Shown here in pieces: positions 50,954 through 61,931 of a stretch of DNA of 64,000 nucleotides (position 1 is the stretch's first letter; every line of letters starts with the position of its first letter). The translations under genes and the position numbers were made by a program. Under the pieces are notes generated by a model that worked only from the letters and a program-made list of their open reading frames with translations, was not told the DNA's origin and did not search any database. Where the stretch lies: positions 1,054,001 through 1,118,000 of the forward strand of contig NW_008805071.1 in the NCBI RefSeq assembly GCF_000004825.1, written 5' to 3'. Source of the stretch: Heterostelium album PN500. Its lineage: Eukaryota > Evosea > Eumycetozoa > Acytosteliales > Acytosteliaceae.

Positions 50954-51189
50954 GAAATATCTGATGAAATGATCAACAATCAACACACAATCAAATTCAA
51001 TACAAAAAAAATGGTGTTAACCAAATAAAGACAAGTGATCACACATGGTCATAGTTTTTTTTTTGTTTGTAATTATAATTTATTTTTAGCGATAAAATGA
51101 GAAAAAAAAAGGTTATTGATTATTTAATTCAATAGTTGTAAATTTGTATTCTGTGTTTTGTTTATGTGTATTGATTTGGTTTTAGGTGT

Positions 51190-52948
51190 TTAATTTAATT
51201 TTGAGCAAACAGCCTTGGTGAAATCGGCGGTACCAGCGTTACCACCCAAATCCTTGGTGGTGAATTTACCTTCAGAGATGGTGGTGAGGACAGCCTTTTC
51301 GATCTTTTGGGCATGTTCGTTCAATCCGAGATGACGGAGCATCATGATACCTGACAAGAGGAGGGCAGTTGGGTTAGCCTTACCTTGACCGGCAATATCT
51401 GGGGCGGTACCGTGGACGGCCTCAAAGATGGCAGTACCATTCTCACCGATGTTACCGGATGGTGTCAAACCGAGACCACCAATCAAACCGGCACACAAAT
51501 CACTGACAATATCACCATACAAATTTGGAAGAACCATAACGTCCAAACGTGATGGATTCAATACCAACTTTGAAATTTAAATGAAAACAATTGTTATATA
51601 AGTATAAATGAATTGTAATTTGTTAATATTTTTGTTGTTTGTTACTACTTACTTGCATACAATTGTTATCGACAACCATTTCTTCATATTTAATTGATGG
51701 GTAACGAGTTGAGACCTCTCTGCAAGTCTTGACAAAGAGACCATCGGATTGTTTCATGATGTTGGCCTTGTGGACACAGGTAACTCTGTTTCTACCGTTA
51801 GCCAAGGCATATTGGAAAGCATAGTTTGCAACTCTTGCTGAAGCTTCCTTTGTGATGACTTTAATACTTTGGGCAACACCCTTAACTGGCTATTATTATT
51901 ATTTTAAAAATACATATATCAAAATCAATATTTAAATTCTCTATTCTAAATAACCATCATGGTTTTAAATCATTTGAGTTGTTGTTGTTGTTGTTGTTTG
52001 AAGAAAGAATAAAGAAAAAAAACAAAACAATATTGAAAGAAATTTAAGTGTAGTAATAAAATTAATTACAAAACAACCCTCTTCTTTTTCTTCTTTCTAT
52101 TTGTTTTTTTTTCTGTTTGTTTCTTTTCTTTTCTTTTCTTTCTTCTGCTGGTTGCTCTACAACTCTTAAATAATCAAACCCTGTAATATAATATTAAAGT
52201 TACTTACCATGTTTTCAATACCTGAATATTCACCCTCGGTGTTTTCTCTGATTACGACGGTGTCGACATCATCGTAACGGGTCTTGAAACCTGGGATTGA
52301 GAGACATGGACGTACGTTGGCGTACAAGTTGAATGTCTTACGGAGGGCCAAGTTGAGTGATTGATGACCAGTACCGATTGGGGTACCCAATGGACCCTTC
52401 AAACCGACCTTGTTTCTCTTGATCGACTCGATAATCTCTGTTGAAACACCAGTTTGGGCGTTGACATTGACTTCTTCCCATTCAATTGGTGCCTTGGCAG
52501 CCGAGAAAATAGTCTTGACAGCCTCTGCAATCTCTGGTCCAATACCATCACCTGGAATCAATGTGACTCTAGTGTTCTGTATTTATTTCATCAAATCCAA
52601 AAGCATATTTCCAAAATAAGACAAAATCCAATCATTAAAATCCAATCCCAATGTAAAAAATAGATATAAAAAAATGAGAATAATATTAATATTATTTTTT
52701 CTAATCTAATTAATTTTGTTTGTTTTTTTTTTTTTTTGAATAACTGATAAAATGTTGAAAGATATCTCTGATTATATTATTATTTATTGATTGATTGATT
52801 TATATTATTGTTTGCTTTCTATTTTTATTTCTTGTATTGTGAGATATCATGTGATTTTGAATATAGATCGTTGATTACATACGGCGGTGGTAGAGTATGA
52901 TCTCAAAGCAACCTTTGACAATGATTGAATAGTTGAGAATTTGAACAT
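51190..52948 (-). CDS. IDH3A: Mitochondrial NAD-isocitrate dehydrogenase, IDH3A-like (349 aa)
   Basis: Exons 52948-52883, 52576-52208, 51889-51653 and 51567-51190 are all whole codons. Exon 1 encodes only an amphipathic presequence ([20 protein letters not shown]), the mitochondrial import signal. The body has [70 protein letters not shown] and [17 protein letters not shown]. These fit the TCA-cycle enzyme converting isocitrate to 2-oxoglutarate; [20 protein letters not shown] is closest to the alpha (catalytic) subunit by eye. Dictyostelids have at least two NAD-IDH subunit genes, so whether this is the catalytic or regulatory one needs an alignment. Confidence 0.94.
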
Positions 52949-53224
52949 TGTTAACTAACTAGTTCTATAAGATAATATATCTTTATTATATATGATATTA
53001 ATCGAGAAAGTAGGAGTCCAAACAAGAAAATGTAGTGAAAAAAAAAAATAGTCAATGACCAAAAAAAAATCAAAATCAAAAAAAAAAAAAAAAAAAATTC
53101 AAAAATTTTCGTTTTTCAAAAATGAATTCGTTTGAATGATGAAAATTTAACACCATCATTTTTGATCCTAAATTAAACTGACCCTTTTTTCAACACTATT
53201 TAATTTAATTCAAATTTATGATGC

Positions 53225-53849
53225 ATGAATAACAGTAATAGTTATATCAACAACAACAACAACAACGAAAATATTAACAACTATATTAGCAATAACAACA
53301 ACAATAATATAAACAGTTATGCTAATTCTAGAAATAAGAGACTAAATGATGATCATTGGTCTTCTGATGACGTTAAATCATACAGCAATAACAACAACAA
53401 CAACACCGACAGTAATAAAATACTCATTCTCAATGAGTATCATGTAAATAGCCTAAAGAAACAGAGAGTTGGCTATGCACAAACAGACAACGATGTCAAT
53501 TGTCAAGTTATTTTAAGTGGTAAGAAAAAAATAGATACTTTAAATATTTATTTTTGTTTGGGTGAATGATAATTTAAATATTTAATCAAAGAGAGGTGAA
53601 TATAATATTTCTAATCTATTCTATTGCATCCCTTTTTCTACAGATACGTTGACAACATCATCACCATCGCAATCGCCATCCTCAACAATGACATCTAGCT
53701 CTATCAATAGACAACAGAGTAATCTCTCTTTTGGACATCATCATGAGCTGATATTAGATCGACCACAAACCAGCAACAACACCAACAATCGACCACCACC
53801 ACTTCCACCACCACCTTCCTTTTTGAAAAGAGCAGCACTCAAACATTAA
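53225..53849 (+). CDS. Small Asn-rich protein of unknown function (about 170 aa)
   Basis: Two exons (53225-53519, 53644-53849) join in frame. The N-terminal third is Asn-rich with short Ser/Tyr/Ile interruptions, followed by a charged patch (NKRLNDDHWSSDDVKS) and LKKQRVGYAQTDNDVN. The C-terminal part is Ser/Pro/Thr-rich with HHHELILDRPQTS, a polyproline stretch (RPPPLPPPPSFLKR) and a basic end. No known domain. The polyproline could bind SH3/WW/profilin-type domains. It diverges from the IDH gene across 276 bp of A/T-rich DNA (52949-53224). Coding status rests on the spliceable frame, composition and the conserved-looking charged patches. Confidence 0.6.
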
Positions 53850-53976
53850 TATTTTATTATAATAAATGTAAAAAAAAGCTGATAATTATCAAAGATTGAT
53901 TGGTTTTTATTTTAATTATTAACTTTTTTTTATTCTTGATTGTCAATGGATTATTTATTTGTTAAAGTGAGTTAGT

Positions 53977-55986
53977 CTAGTATCTACCTTCAGATTGTTG
54001 TCTTAGATCCTGGTATTCTAGAGAACCTAGTCTAGCAGTAAAACTTTCTTTGCTATCTACAACTGTAGTAAGAGGTTTTGCAGGCAATGTCTTACTGTAT
54101 CCTGCCTCTGCACTTCTGGCACCAGTATTCTCAAATGTATAGTCTCTGACGAACGGTCCCGAAATAGCAATGACCAAAATGTTTTTGGAAAGACAATCGA
54201 TCGAAATCAGACAATCTTCTTTGGCACAAAGAGCTGGGCAATATCTAATTTCATTATCAGCCAGCAATTTAATGTTCATCAATACAAATACCTGTGCGAA
54301 CTTGATTGAGGGAGGCTCTTCACTTTGAGGTCGATCCCCTCTTTTAAAAGAAAGTAAACCAATTCCTAATTATAACAATCAGAGTACTCATTAGATTTAA
54401 AATAATAATAAATAAATATAATGATTTTGTATACTTACTATCTTTATAAGATTCCATCAATATCTCTAGAGTCCCCATATATGCAGTCCAACCTATATCC
54501 ATTGTTTTCTGCAATGAATAAACAGAATCATCAATGGTCCAACAGTACTCTAATCCAAAAAACTCTGCCAACTTTTGAATCCAATAACGCACATATCCAA
54601 CACCAGCTTGTGGTAAAGGTAATCGGATCATGTGCAAGCCACTCCACCGATCAAAATAATTATCCCATTCACTTGGTCTTACTACTAGGACTGTAATATA
54701 ATCTTGACTGACTACCTTCGATCTATTTAAAAATGCACAATTGGATCTTTGAGTGGATGGTGTGAAAATAACCTTTTTGGTTATCTTTAGGTCGTTCAAA
54801 CTCTTTTGGCCAACTGGGGTAGACATCATAAAATCAAAGTGATCTAACGTGAAGTGGTTAATTTCTGGATTGCCAGAACTTGTTGGTGGTGGAGAGCTAG
54901 TAGCTCTTAGTTCCCCATAGCGAGGCTGCTGATCGTGCTTAGTTTGTGGAGGAGATATCATTCCATTAATCAAAGGAAAACGGTCAGCAGGAAATGATGA
55001 GCGACTTATACTCTGGTCATTTACGATTATTGAAGCTATTTCTTTCATCTCCGTATAGTATGAAATGTCATGCGTAATATCTTGAATAAATTTACTTCTA
55101 TTCATTGATATTTTTTCCACATCTAAATATTCATAAGGACCTTTAAATTTCACATATTCTGAGGGCACTGGATAGGTTTTACCTTTTGAAATCTATTGAG
55201 ATATTAAAAATTTATTCGGAATAAATATAGTTTATAGTTTAATACATACACTCAGATCCTTCAAAGGGTTTGGGTGTTCCAACAGCTTTTTAATTGCTTT
55301 TTCCCATTCTTCTTTAGTTTCTGGTGTACCGGCTGAAGTTGAAGTTTGTGGGAAGTTTGAATGCGAATATTGTGAATAGTTGGAGTTAGCTTGTGGGGAG
55401 TTTGAAGGCGAATATTGTGAATAGTTGGGGTTGGTTTGTGGGGAGTTTGAAGGTGAATATTGTGAATAGTTGGGGCTAGTTTGGTGGGAAGTTTGAAGGC
55501 GAAGATTGTGAATAGTTGGGGTTAGCTTGTGGGAAGTTTGAATGCGAAATATTGTGAATAGTTGGGGCTAGTTTGTAGGAAGTTTGAAGGCGGATATTGT
55601 GAATAGTTGGGGTTAGCTTGTGGGAAGTTTGAATGCGAATATTGGGAATAGTTGGGGCTAGTTTGTGGGAAGTTTGAAGGCGGATATTGTGAATAGTTGG
55701 GGCTAGTTTGTGGGAAGTTTGAAGGCGAAGATTGTGAATAGTTGGGGCTAGCTTGTTGGAAGTTTGAATGCGAATATTGTGAATAGTTGGGGCTAGTTTG
55801 TGGGGAGTTTAAAGGCATATATGTTAAATAGGGGGAGAAAGAAGTTGTAGTAGTTGAAGTAGCTGGACTAACAGGTGTTGTGGATTGTAAACTGATCGTT
55901 GAGAGTGCACTACACAATTCATTCTCAACATTTGGTTTTACAGCTCCTTGCTCCTGTGATGAGAAGGCTGAGTTTTTTGTAATCAT
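53977..55986 (-). CDS. Tandem-repeat protein with possible glycosyltransferase-like domain (about 625 aa)
   Basis: Exons 55986-55250, 55192-54439 and 54365-53977. The N-terminal half holds about ten 15-residue repeats (consensus NFPQTSPNYSQYSPS). Then come EEWEKAIKKLLEHPNPLKD, a linker, and a domain with VLVVRPSEWDNYFDRW, LPLPQAGVGYVRYWIQKLAE and EYCWTIDDSVYSL. The Arg/Gly-x-Gly-x-x-Arg...Asp-Asp pattern recalls the glycosyltransferase-like domain of GREB1 and TET/JBP-associated proteins; this is inference. The repeat array contains two extra single bases relative to its own consensus (about 55481-55485 and 55546-55550), so the frame is lost inside the array. Total exon length exceeds a multiple of three by exactly two. 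Sequencing or assembly error in a repeat is likely; a recent pseudogene is possible. Confidence 0.6.
55345..55812 (-). repeat. 45-bp tandem repeat array, about 10 copies
   Basis: The plus-strand unit contains GTGAATAGTTGGGGCTAGTT followed by TGTGGGAAGTTTGAAGGCGA and ATATT. About ten copies can be counted from the recurring AGTTGG(G/A)G box. On the minus strand it encodes a Pro/Ser/Asn/Tyr/Gln-rich 15-residue repeat. Two variant families (GGCG versus TGCG; GGCTAG versus GGTTAG) are interspersed, suggesting unequal exchange. Confidence 0.88.
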
Positions 55987-56497
55987 TTTATTCAAATAAA
56001 ATATATGAGAATAATAAATGAAATAAAACAATTGTGATTTTGGATAAAAAGAAATGGTTAAAAAATCAATTGATTTAGCTTTTAAAGAGATTTTTAGACT
56101 GAGAACCAACTTGTCAACTCAGTTTAAGAAAGATATTAAAATCAAGTGGATTTTTAATTTATTTTTAAAATGAATTTATTTCGGCTAGATATAAACATCT
56201 CTATAAAAATTTTCAAAAAACATCTTTCCCCAACAAATCTTGAGTAGCCCTATCTCAAACAACTTAATTGTTGATTAGCAAATGTTTAATTCCATTCATT
56301 GACAGATGGAAAAAATTAAAATTTGGGGTCAACCACACATATTTTTTTTAATTTGTAGAAGCAACAAATGGACAAACTACAAATTTTTTTTAAAAAAAAA
56401 AATTAATTGCGAATATCCAAATCCATTAAACGTACATCACAACAGTTTGTTAAGTTTAGAAAAAAATACTAAGTTTTATTTTATTTATTTACAAAAA
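55987..56497. other. Intergenic region, A/T-rich
   Basis: 511 bp between the start of the repeat protein and the stop of the LRR gene. A/T-rich with poly(T)/poly(A); the short frames present (for example 56306-56518) look non-coding. Confidence 0.45.
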
Positions 56498-58342
56498 TTA
56501 GAAATCTGTCAACTTTGAGTGGAAATCCATGATTGTTGTATAGATTTGATCGATTTCCTTATCACTTTTACATCTTAACAGATACATATAGATTGCTGTG
56601 GAGTAGACGGTTGCCTTTTCGATTTTGAGGTTGATTACCTTTTTGAGTTGCACGATCTTGTCTTCGGTGGGTAGCGGTGTTTCCGAGTTGAATTTGAATT
56701 GCGGTTTCTTGAGTAGCTCTGACATGCACTCAAAGTTCTCTTGTGTCGATCTGATAGCATCGCCACATAACAAGAGGAAATCCAGCTGCACTTCGGGATC
56801 ATTCACTTTGTTCTGGATGCGATCGATTGCATACTTGAGATCGTTCTTTATGAATTCCAAGGCTGCTTGCTTCTGATTGGTGGAGCTCATCTTTGCTTGC
56901 TTCAAACCATTACCACGCGATTGATTCGTTGGATTACCGTTGCTGTTGTTGTTGTTGGCACCTCCACCGCCTGCTCCTCCGCTCCTGCTAATTCTAATCT
57001 TTGAAAAGATATCGTTGAGTGAGAGATAACTAATGGAACCGAAACTGACACCGTCTCTAGTTTGAATCTGTTTGGCTTTGCCTTGCGCAGAGGTGTTGGT
57101 GTTGGAAGTCTGTAGGTAGTTGTGATCCTCGACACGTCTTGTGAGGTAGTTGATAATGGTTTGAGAGCACTTGTTGGCGAGTAGTGTTTTGTCCTCGAGT
57201 GGATTACCGAATATCTGAATCTCAGTGATGCAACTGCAGCAGCCGAGTGAGAGTGGCAACGTTCTGAGAAGGTTGTGTGATATGTCCAGGTGAGTGAGTC
57301 GCTCTAGTTTGCCAATGGAGATCGGTATCTCTTCGATGCGATTGTTCGATAGCTTTAGGACGAGCAGACTGGTGAGGTTACCCAACTCAATTGGAAGTGT
57401 CTGGAGTGCGCAGAACGAAACCTGAAGAAACTCTAGATTCGCGAGTGAGGTTATAGACGAAGACAGCGAAGACAACTGTGAATTCCTGCAGAGTCTAATA
57501 TGCTTGAGTTGGAGATTAGTCTTGAATGCATTCTGCGATATACTTTGAATTTGATTGTTTTGTAGATCGAGTATTTGGATGTTTGGAAACAGAGTAAAGT
57601 CAGTGTCACCAATCGACTTTATCTTGCAGTTTGAGAGGATCAACTGACTTAGATTCTTCATCCACAACAATGGATCGACAATCTTTGGTGGCAATGATAT
57701 TGATGGTAATGCCAAGTTATTATTGCTATTGTTATTGGCAGCGGACAATGAAAGTAGTGTAGTTAAAAGGGGTGAAGATGTAATGGGTGAAGAGTGTTGT
57801 GAGTTTGAAAATATTTTCGGTGATGAATTACCACTATTACTAGTTTGGTGTGGTGAGTGTTCAGATGTTGCTGTTAATGTTGTTGATGTGGTTGTTGTTG
57901 TCGTTGTTGATACCAATGTTAATTTGGTATTTCCACCACCAATTGAATTCAATTGGAGTGTCAATGGAGGTGTGGACGATGTTAGGTGTGGAGACGAACA
58001 TCCACTTAGCAGTGGTGAGTTAAAGTTGACCTCGAGTGAAACAATGTTATTGTGAGACAAATTCAATACTCTTAGACAACTGAAAGATTGTGGAAGTGCA
58101 AACAACAGCGATTCAATCTGATTGTTTTGTAAATTCAGTTCGACAATAGGATCGACGCAATCCGCCAGGAATCTTGGAACTCTTTTCAGCTGTTTGCCAC
58201 TGAGATCCAATATTCCCTTGAATTCAATGTCATCGATCATATTATTGATTTTAGTTGAAACTGATTTTGGTCTACCACCACCGCCGCCATTGTTAATCAC
58301 TTCATTATTATTGTTGTTGGTAATAATTTGATGAACATCCAT
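56498..58342 (-). CDS. Leucine-rich-repeat protein with helical C-terminal domain (614 aa)
   Basis: Single exon. After an Asn/Gly-rich start come LRRs of about 22-24 residues: LDLSGKQLKRVPRFL, LRVLNLSHNNIVSLE, then a Ser/Thr/Pro/Asn-rich insert (about 115-215), then more LRRs (IQILDLQNNQIQSISQNAFK, LLVLKLSNNRIEEIPISIGK, LTHLDISHNLLRTLPLSLG). The last 130 residues are helical and lack recognised motifs (QAALEFIKNDLKYAIDRIQN...IYTTIMDFHSKL). No kinase, GTPase or membrane segment is seen. LRRs are probably a protein-binding scaffold of the LRRC40/Shoc2 type, but no specific orthologue is claimed. Confidence 0.85.
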   Translation of the reverse strand: MDVHQIITNNNNNEVINNGGGGGRPKSVSTKINNMIDDIEFKGILDLSGKQLKRVPRFLADCVDPIVELNLQNNQIESLLFALPQSFSCLRVLNLSHNNIVSLEVNFNSPLLSGCSSPHLTSSTPPLTLQLNSIGGGNTKLTLVSTTTTTTTSTTLTATSEHSPHQTSNSGNSSPKIFSNSQHSSPITSSPLLTTLLSLSAANNNSNNNLALPSISLPPKIVDPLLWMKNLSQLILSNCKIKSIGDTDFTLFPNIQILDLQNNQIQSISQNAFKTNLQLKHIRLCRNSQLSSLSSSITSLANLEFLQVSFCALQTLPIELGNLTSLLVLKLSNNRIEEIPISIGKLERLTHLDISHNLLRTLPLSLGCCSCITEIQIFGNPLEDKTLLANKCSQTIINYLTRRVEDHNYLQTSNTNTSAQGKAKQIQTRDGVSFGSISYLSLNDIFSKIRISRSGGAGGGGANNNNSNGNPTNQSRGNGLKQAKMSSTNQKQAALEFIKNDLKYAIDRIQNKVNDPEVQLDFLLLCGDAIRSTQENFECMSELLKKPQFKFNSETPLPTEDKIVQLKKVINLKIEKATVYSTAIYMYLLRCKSDKEIDQIYTTIMDFHSKLTDF

Positions 58343-59716
58343 TATTTATTATATTTATTATTTTTTTTGGAGGATAATATTAAAGTAATAACAATAAATG
58401 GTTTGTTATTATATATTTGTTTTGGTTTGGTTTGGATGTTTGTTTGTATAATATAGTAATAAAAAACAAAGACTACGAATAACTAACAAAACTATTTTAT
58501 TATGTGTTCAAACAAACAATATAAAGAAAAACAACTGCAACTACAACTACTACGATGTGTTTTATTTATTTATTTTGTTTGTTGTTGTTTATTTTTTATT
58601 TTTGTTTGTTTGGTTATTAATTAAAATAAAATTACATACCTAAATTGCAGTGTTGTTTAAAATTCAATTAAAGATCAGGTGATTGATTGAATTGATGCTT
58701 TGTTACTTTACTTTAGTGAATGAATGAATGAATTGCTCACACAAATGACACCGCTGTGTTAATAAAGTAAAGTGGAATAGAGTGGTGATGATATGCTACA
58801 GGGTTGCTGGCACAGAGTTTGAACAATACAATATTGTATGTACTATAGAGTGTGTTTTCTATCTATCAACAAACAAAAACACCCAAAAAAAATATTGTTC
58901 TAAATCTGTTTGACTTGATTGATTGATTGATTGATGATTTAATAGGTTTTAAATTTAATATAAAAATATTGACATTGATGGTGTTTGTGTGTTTGTGTGT
59001 GCGTGTGTTAATATTTTATTTTTTAATTCACTTATTCTCCAACTCATAGCGCCAATCAAAATGTTAAAGTGTGAATGAAAAACAATAAATTTTTTGGAAA
59101 AAGTTAAATGAAATGACCCATTAAGATGGAATTGATGTTATAAAAGTTTTGTGGTTTCTTCTAAAAATATACTTTCAACAAGTTATATATATAACTTGGC
59201 ACATGATTTAAAAATACATTAAATTAATTGAAAAAAATAAAATAAACACAAGAAATTAATTTAAATTAAAAAAGATTAAAATTATGATAATTTCAATCCT
59301 TATTCCAAATTATTATTTATTAATAAAATTTATAAGTTTGAATCTAAGAATTCAAGTTAAATGAATTAAAAATAATAGTTCCATTTTAAAGTTCGTTTGA
59401 TTTTCAACAACAACAAACATTATCATGATGTCGTTAGAAATTTTAAAATTTAACTAAAATTTCATTTAATTTTTTTTTTTGAATATTTTTATTTGATTTA
59501 TTCAAATGTCATTATCATTATTATGTTATGTTTTGTTTGGACTGAATAAAAAAAGAATTGATCTTTTCTTCTTTCCTAGTTTAATTAATTAGAGAGTCAG
59601 AGACATCCTTATTTATTTATTATTTCTTTTAATTTTTATTTGCAATTTTTATTTTTAATTTTATTTATTTTTGTTTTTTTTTTTATTTTTAATTTAAGTA
59701 GAAGACAATAATCAAT
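58343..59716. promoter_or_regulatory. Long divergent intergenic region
   Basis: About 1.4 kb separating the LRR gene and the Asn/Gln-rich gene, both transcribed away from it. It contains (GATT)n at about 58916-58933, a GT-rich run at about 58981-59009 and many A/T tracts. No gene or RNA recognised. Its length relative to the 300-bp promoters of housekeeping genes in this window suggests regulated genes. Confidence 0.4.
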
Positions 59717-60364
59717 ATGAATATATGTGTATATCATCTTAATTTAGCGTCACTCAATAACAACAATTTGAATATATATCAACAGCAACAACTATTACAT
59801 CTTCAACAGCAACAGCAGCAAAGAATATATTATCAAGAATGTGAGTCTTGTAGGATAGAGCAACAACAACAACAACAACAATATATTCTTCAAACTCAAC
59901 CGAATACACTTGATAACAACAACAACAACAATAGTAATCATTCACCTCTGTTATTAAGAACAACTTTATCTCCTCAAATTAATTCACTTTCACTTAATGA
60001 TAATAATAATAATAACAACAATAATATAGATAGTTTTAATAGTAATAATAATAATGTAAATTATAGTTTTAGTAATATTAGCTTAAATAGTGGTGTTAAT
60101 AATAGTAGTAGTGGTAGTTTATCAACGACAAGTACACAACAACAACAACCTAAATGCTCAACAGAAACAAGAAGTAATAAACAACAGAAACAAGATGATC
60201 ATATGAACAGTCAAGATAATCAAGATGTATGTTAATTTAAATCGTCAATGCAAAGTTTATTTAAACCTACTTACTGACAACCACTTTATCAGATTTATTA
60301 TGTATCAGATAAGTTTAATAATATGGAAATGGACGATGAAGATCATATGCCATATATTTGTTGA
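59717..60364 (+). CDS. Asn/Gln-rich protein of unknown function (193 aa)
   Basis: Two exons (59717-60226, 60293-60364) join in frame. Exon 1 encodes alternating poly-Gln and poly-Asn with few other features: a CESC pair near residue 43 and SPLLLRTTLSPQINSLSLND. The short exon 2 is acidic: IYYVSDKFNNMEMDDEDHMP then YIC and stop. No domain recognised; prion-like composition suggests an aggregation-prone or regulatory protein. The unusually long upstream region fits developmental regulation. Coding status depends on the consistent splice and on the acidic tail, which is not simple repeat. Confidence 0.6.
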
Positions 60365-60624
60365 ACAGTAGTCATTCATTTAAATTCAAATGCAACAAAT
60401 TAAAAAAGAAGAAATGTGATCATCAATAAAACAAAATTATTATTCAAATTATAATTAAGATTATATTTGTATTAACGTTTAACTCCTAATCGATTAACAA
60501 CAACAACAATTGAATAATATTTGAAATAAACTAATAAACCAGAAAATACAATAAATTTTGTATATATTAAGTTTTATACTTTAGAAGAGACATTTATTGA
60601 TCAATAAGGAAGACCAAAGATAAT

Positions 60625-61560
60625 TTAGAATCTCAATTTGGTGAAGAACCACTTGGATTTACCGGCCTTGTACCTATTTAGTTTTTAAAAGAATCAATAA
60701 TATTAATATTTACTCATCTCAAACTTAAATTAAATTCATTTGATGATAACATACTTGTCTTGGAAAATCTTCTTTACAGCGTACTTGGTGTTCAAACGCT
60801 TGGCTGGCTTGGCGGTTTCCATGGTGACAGATTCCTTGATACCGTTGAATGAGTTCTCTTCACGGGTCTCGAAATTGTAACTAAATTATTATTATTATTA
60901 TCATCAAATTATGTTAACATTAATTGCTCTAACTCTTTCATAAACAACATGATCATCCAATTTTCATTATCACTATTTCGCTATAAAAAAACTTGAATGA
61001 CTCCTGTGTTGTTTTGTTTCTGTTACTGTTTGTGTGGTACATACCGAGTTGGCATGATGTGGTTGTAGTTGACGACCTTGACGAATGGACGGATGGCGAT
61101 TCTCTTCATGATGACCTTTCTGCTCATCTTTCTGACGATTCTACGTGGGTATTTGTCGATACCAGCGACGAGACAGTGACCATATGGACGCTCCTTGTTT
61201 GGCTCATCGAAAGGTAAACTAAAGTCATTTAAATCTCTAATAATAAAATATCGTTGGAAATAAAGATAGATTCACATCATAAAAGCGATATAATGATCAT
61301 CTATGATAGAGTAGTTTGGAGAGTAAAGATTCGATAGATTCTAGTAGCGCTATACTTAAATTGGTATTTTTAACGACGACAGCTTTACGACCGGCGTACT
61401 TTCCGTTCAATAAGATGACTAATCTTCCTTGTTTGATGCTAGTAGTGGTTTAGATAGGTAGTAGTTTAGGTAGTAGGTGGGTAGTAGTATGATGTTAGTA
61501 ATCTCTTCTTCTTCTTTGTGGATAGTAGTGTAAAAGTAGAGATACATACAACTTTTGCAT
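60625..61560 (-). CDS. rpl27: 60S ribosomal protein L27 (eL27)
   Basis: Exons 61560-61550 (11 nt), 61438-61356, 61218-61045 (or from 61236), 60880-60755 and 60673-60625. Joined: MQKFIKQGRLVILLNGKYAG and RKAVVV, PYGHCLVAGIDKYPRR, FVKVVNYNHIMPTR and the terminal SKWFFTKLRF, all signatures of eL27. The third exon could start with DLNDFSLPFDEP if the 61236 acceptor is used. Exon 2 leaves in phase 1 at the only GT donor (61355-61354), while both acceptors need phase 2, so one base appears to be missing, most simply in the A5 run of GTTAAAAATACC. Five exons for a protein of about 150 residues is unusually dense. Confidence 0.92.
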
Positions 61561-61931
61561 TCTGTGGGGCGTAGTCTCTGTGGGAATCTAAAGATTGACT
61601 AATAGTAGGGAGTAAGAAGTCCTCATGTAACGAGTGGTTTCTGAAGACAGAGGAACTCGCGCAGTGCTGAGAGCGGCTCGCTCACCACACACCACCCACA
61701 CAGCACCAATTGAAAAAAAAAAATTAATATTTAATTTTTAAAAATGAAATTTTCATTTTTTTCACGAACTTCTTTTAAAAGACGACTAAAGTTCTTATGA
61801 ATAAGAAATGATGATAATAATAATCGAGTCGATGAATAAAGAAAATAGTATAGTCTAGTTTTGGATCAATTTAAAATTATATATTATATTATATTTTGAT
61901 TTTATTTATATTTAAATATATTATTATAAAA
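61561..61931 (-). promoter_or_regulatory. rpl27 promoter with TG-rich, GC-rich block
   Basis: Minus strand 61711-61660 reads GGTGCTGTGTGGGTGGTGTG, then TGGTGAGCGAGCCGCTCTCAG and CACTGCGCGAGTTCCTCTGT, 100-150 bp above the start codon. This is one of the most GC-rich non-coding segments in the window and ends abruptly in A/T-only DNA at about 61715. Related blocks precede rps8 and rpl24. From 61720 to 61931 only A/T-rich DNA, the 3' flank of the TTM gene. Confidence 0.45.

Noticed and set aside
50954-51020. Upstream exon or earlier start for the NRPS-like gene
   Set aside because: The frame above 50953 has no ATG (only GTG/TTG), and the candidate upstream ATG exon near 51040 does not join in frame.
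55345-55812. CRISPR-like array
   Set aside because: Units are directly tandem with no unique spacers and encode an in-frame protein repeat; the genome is eukaryotic.
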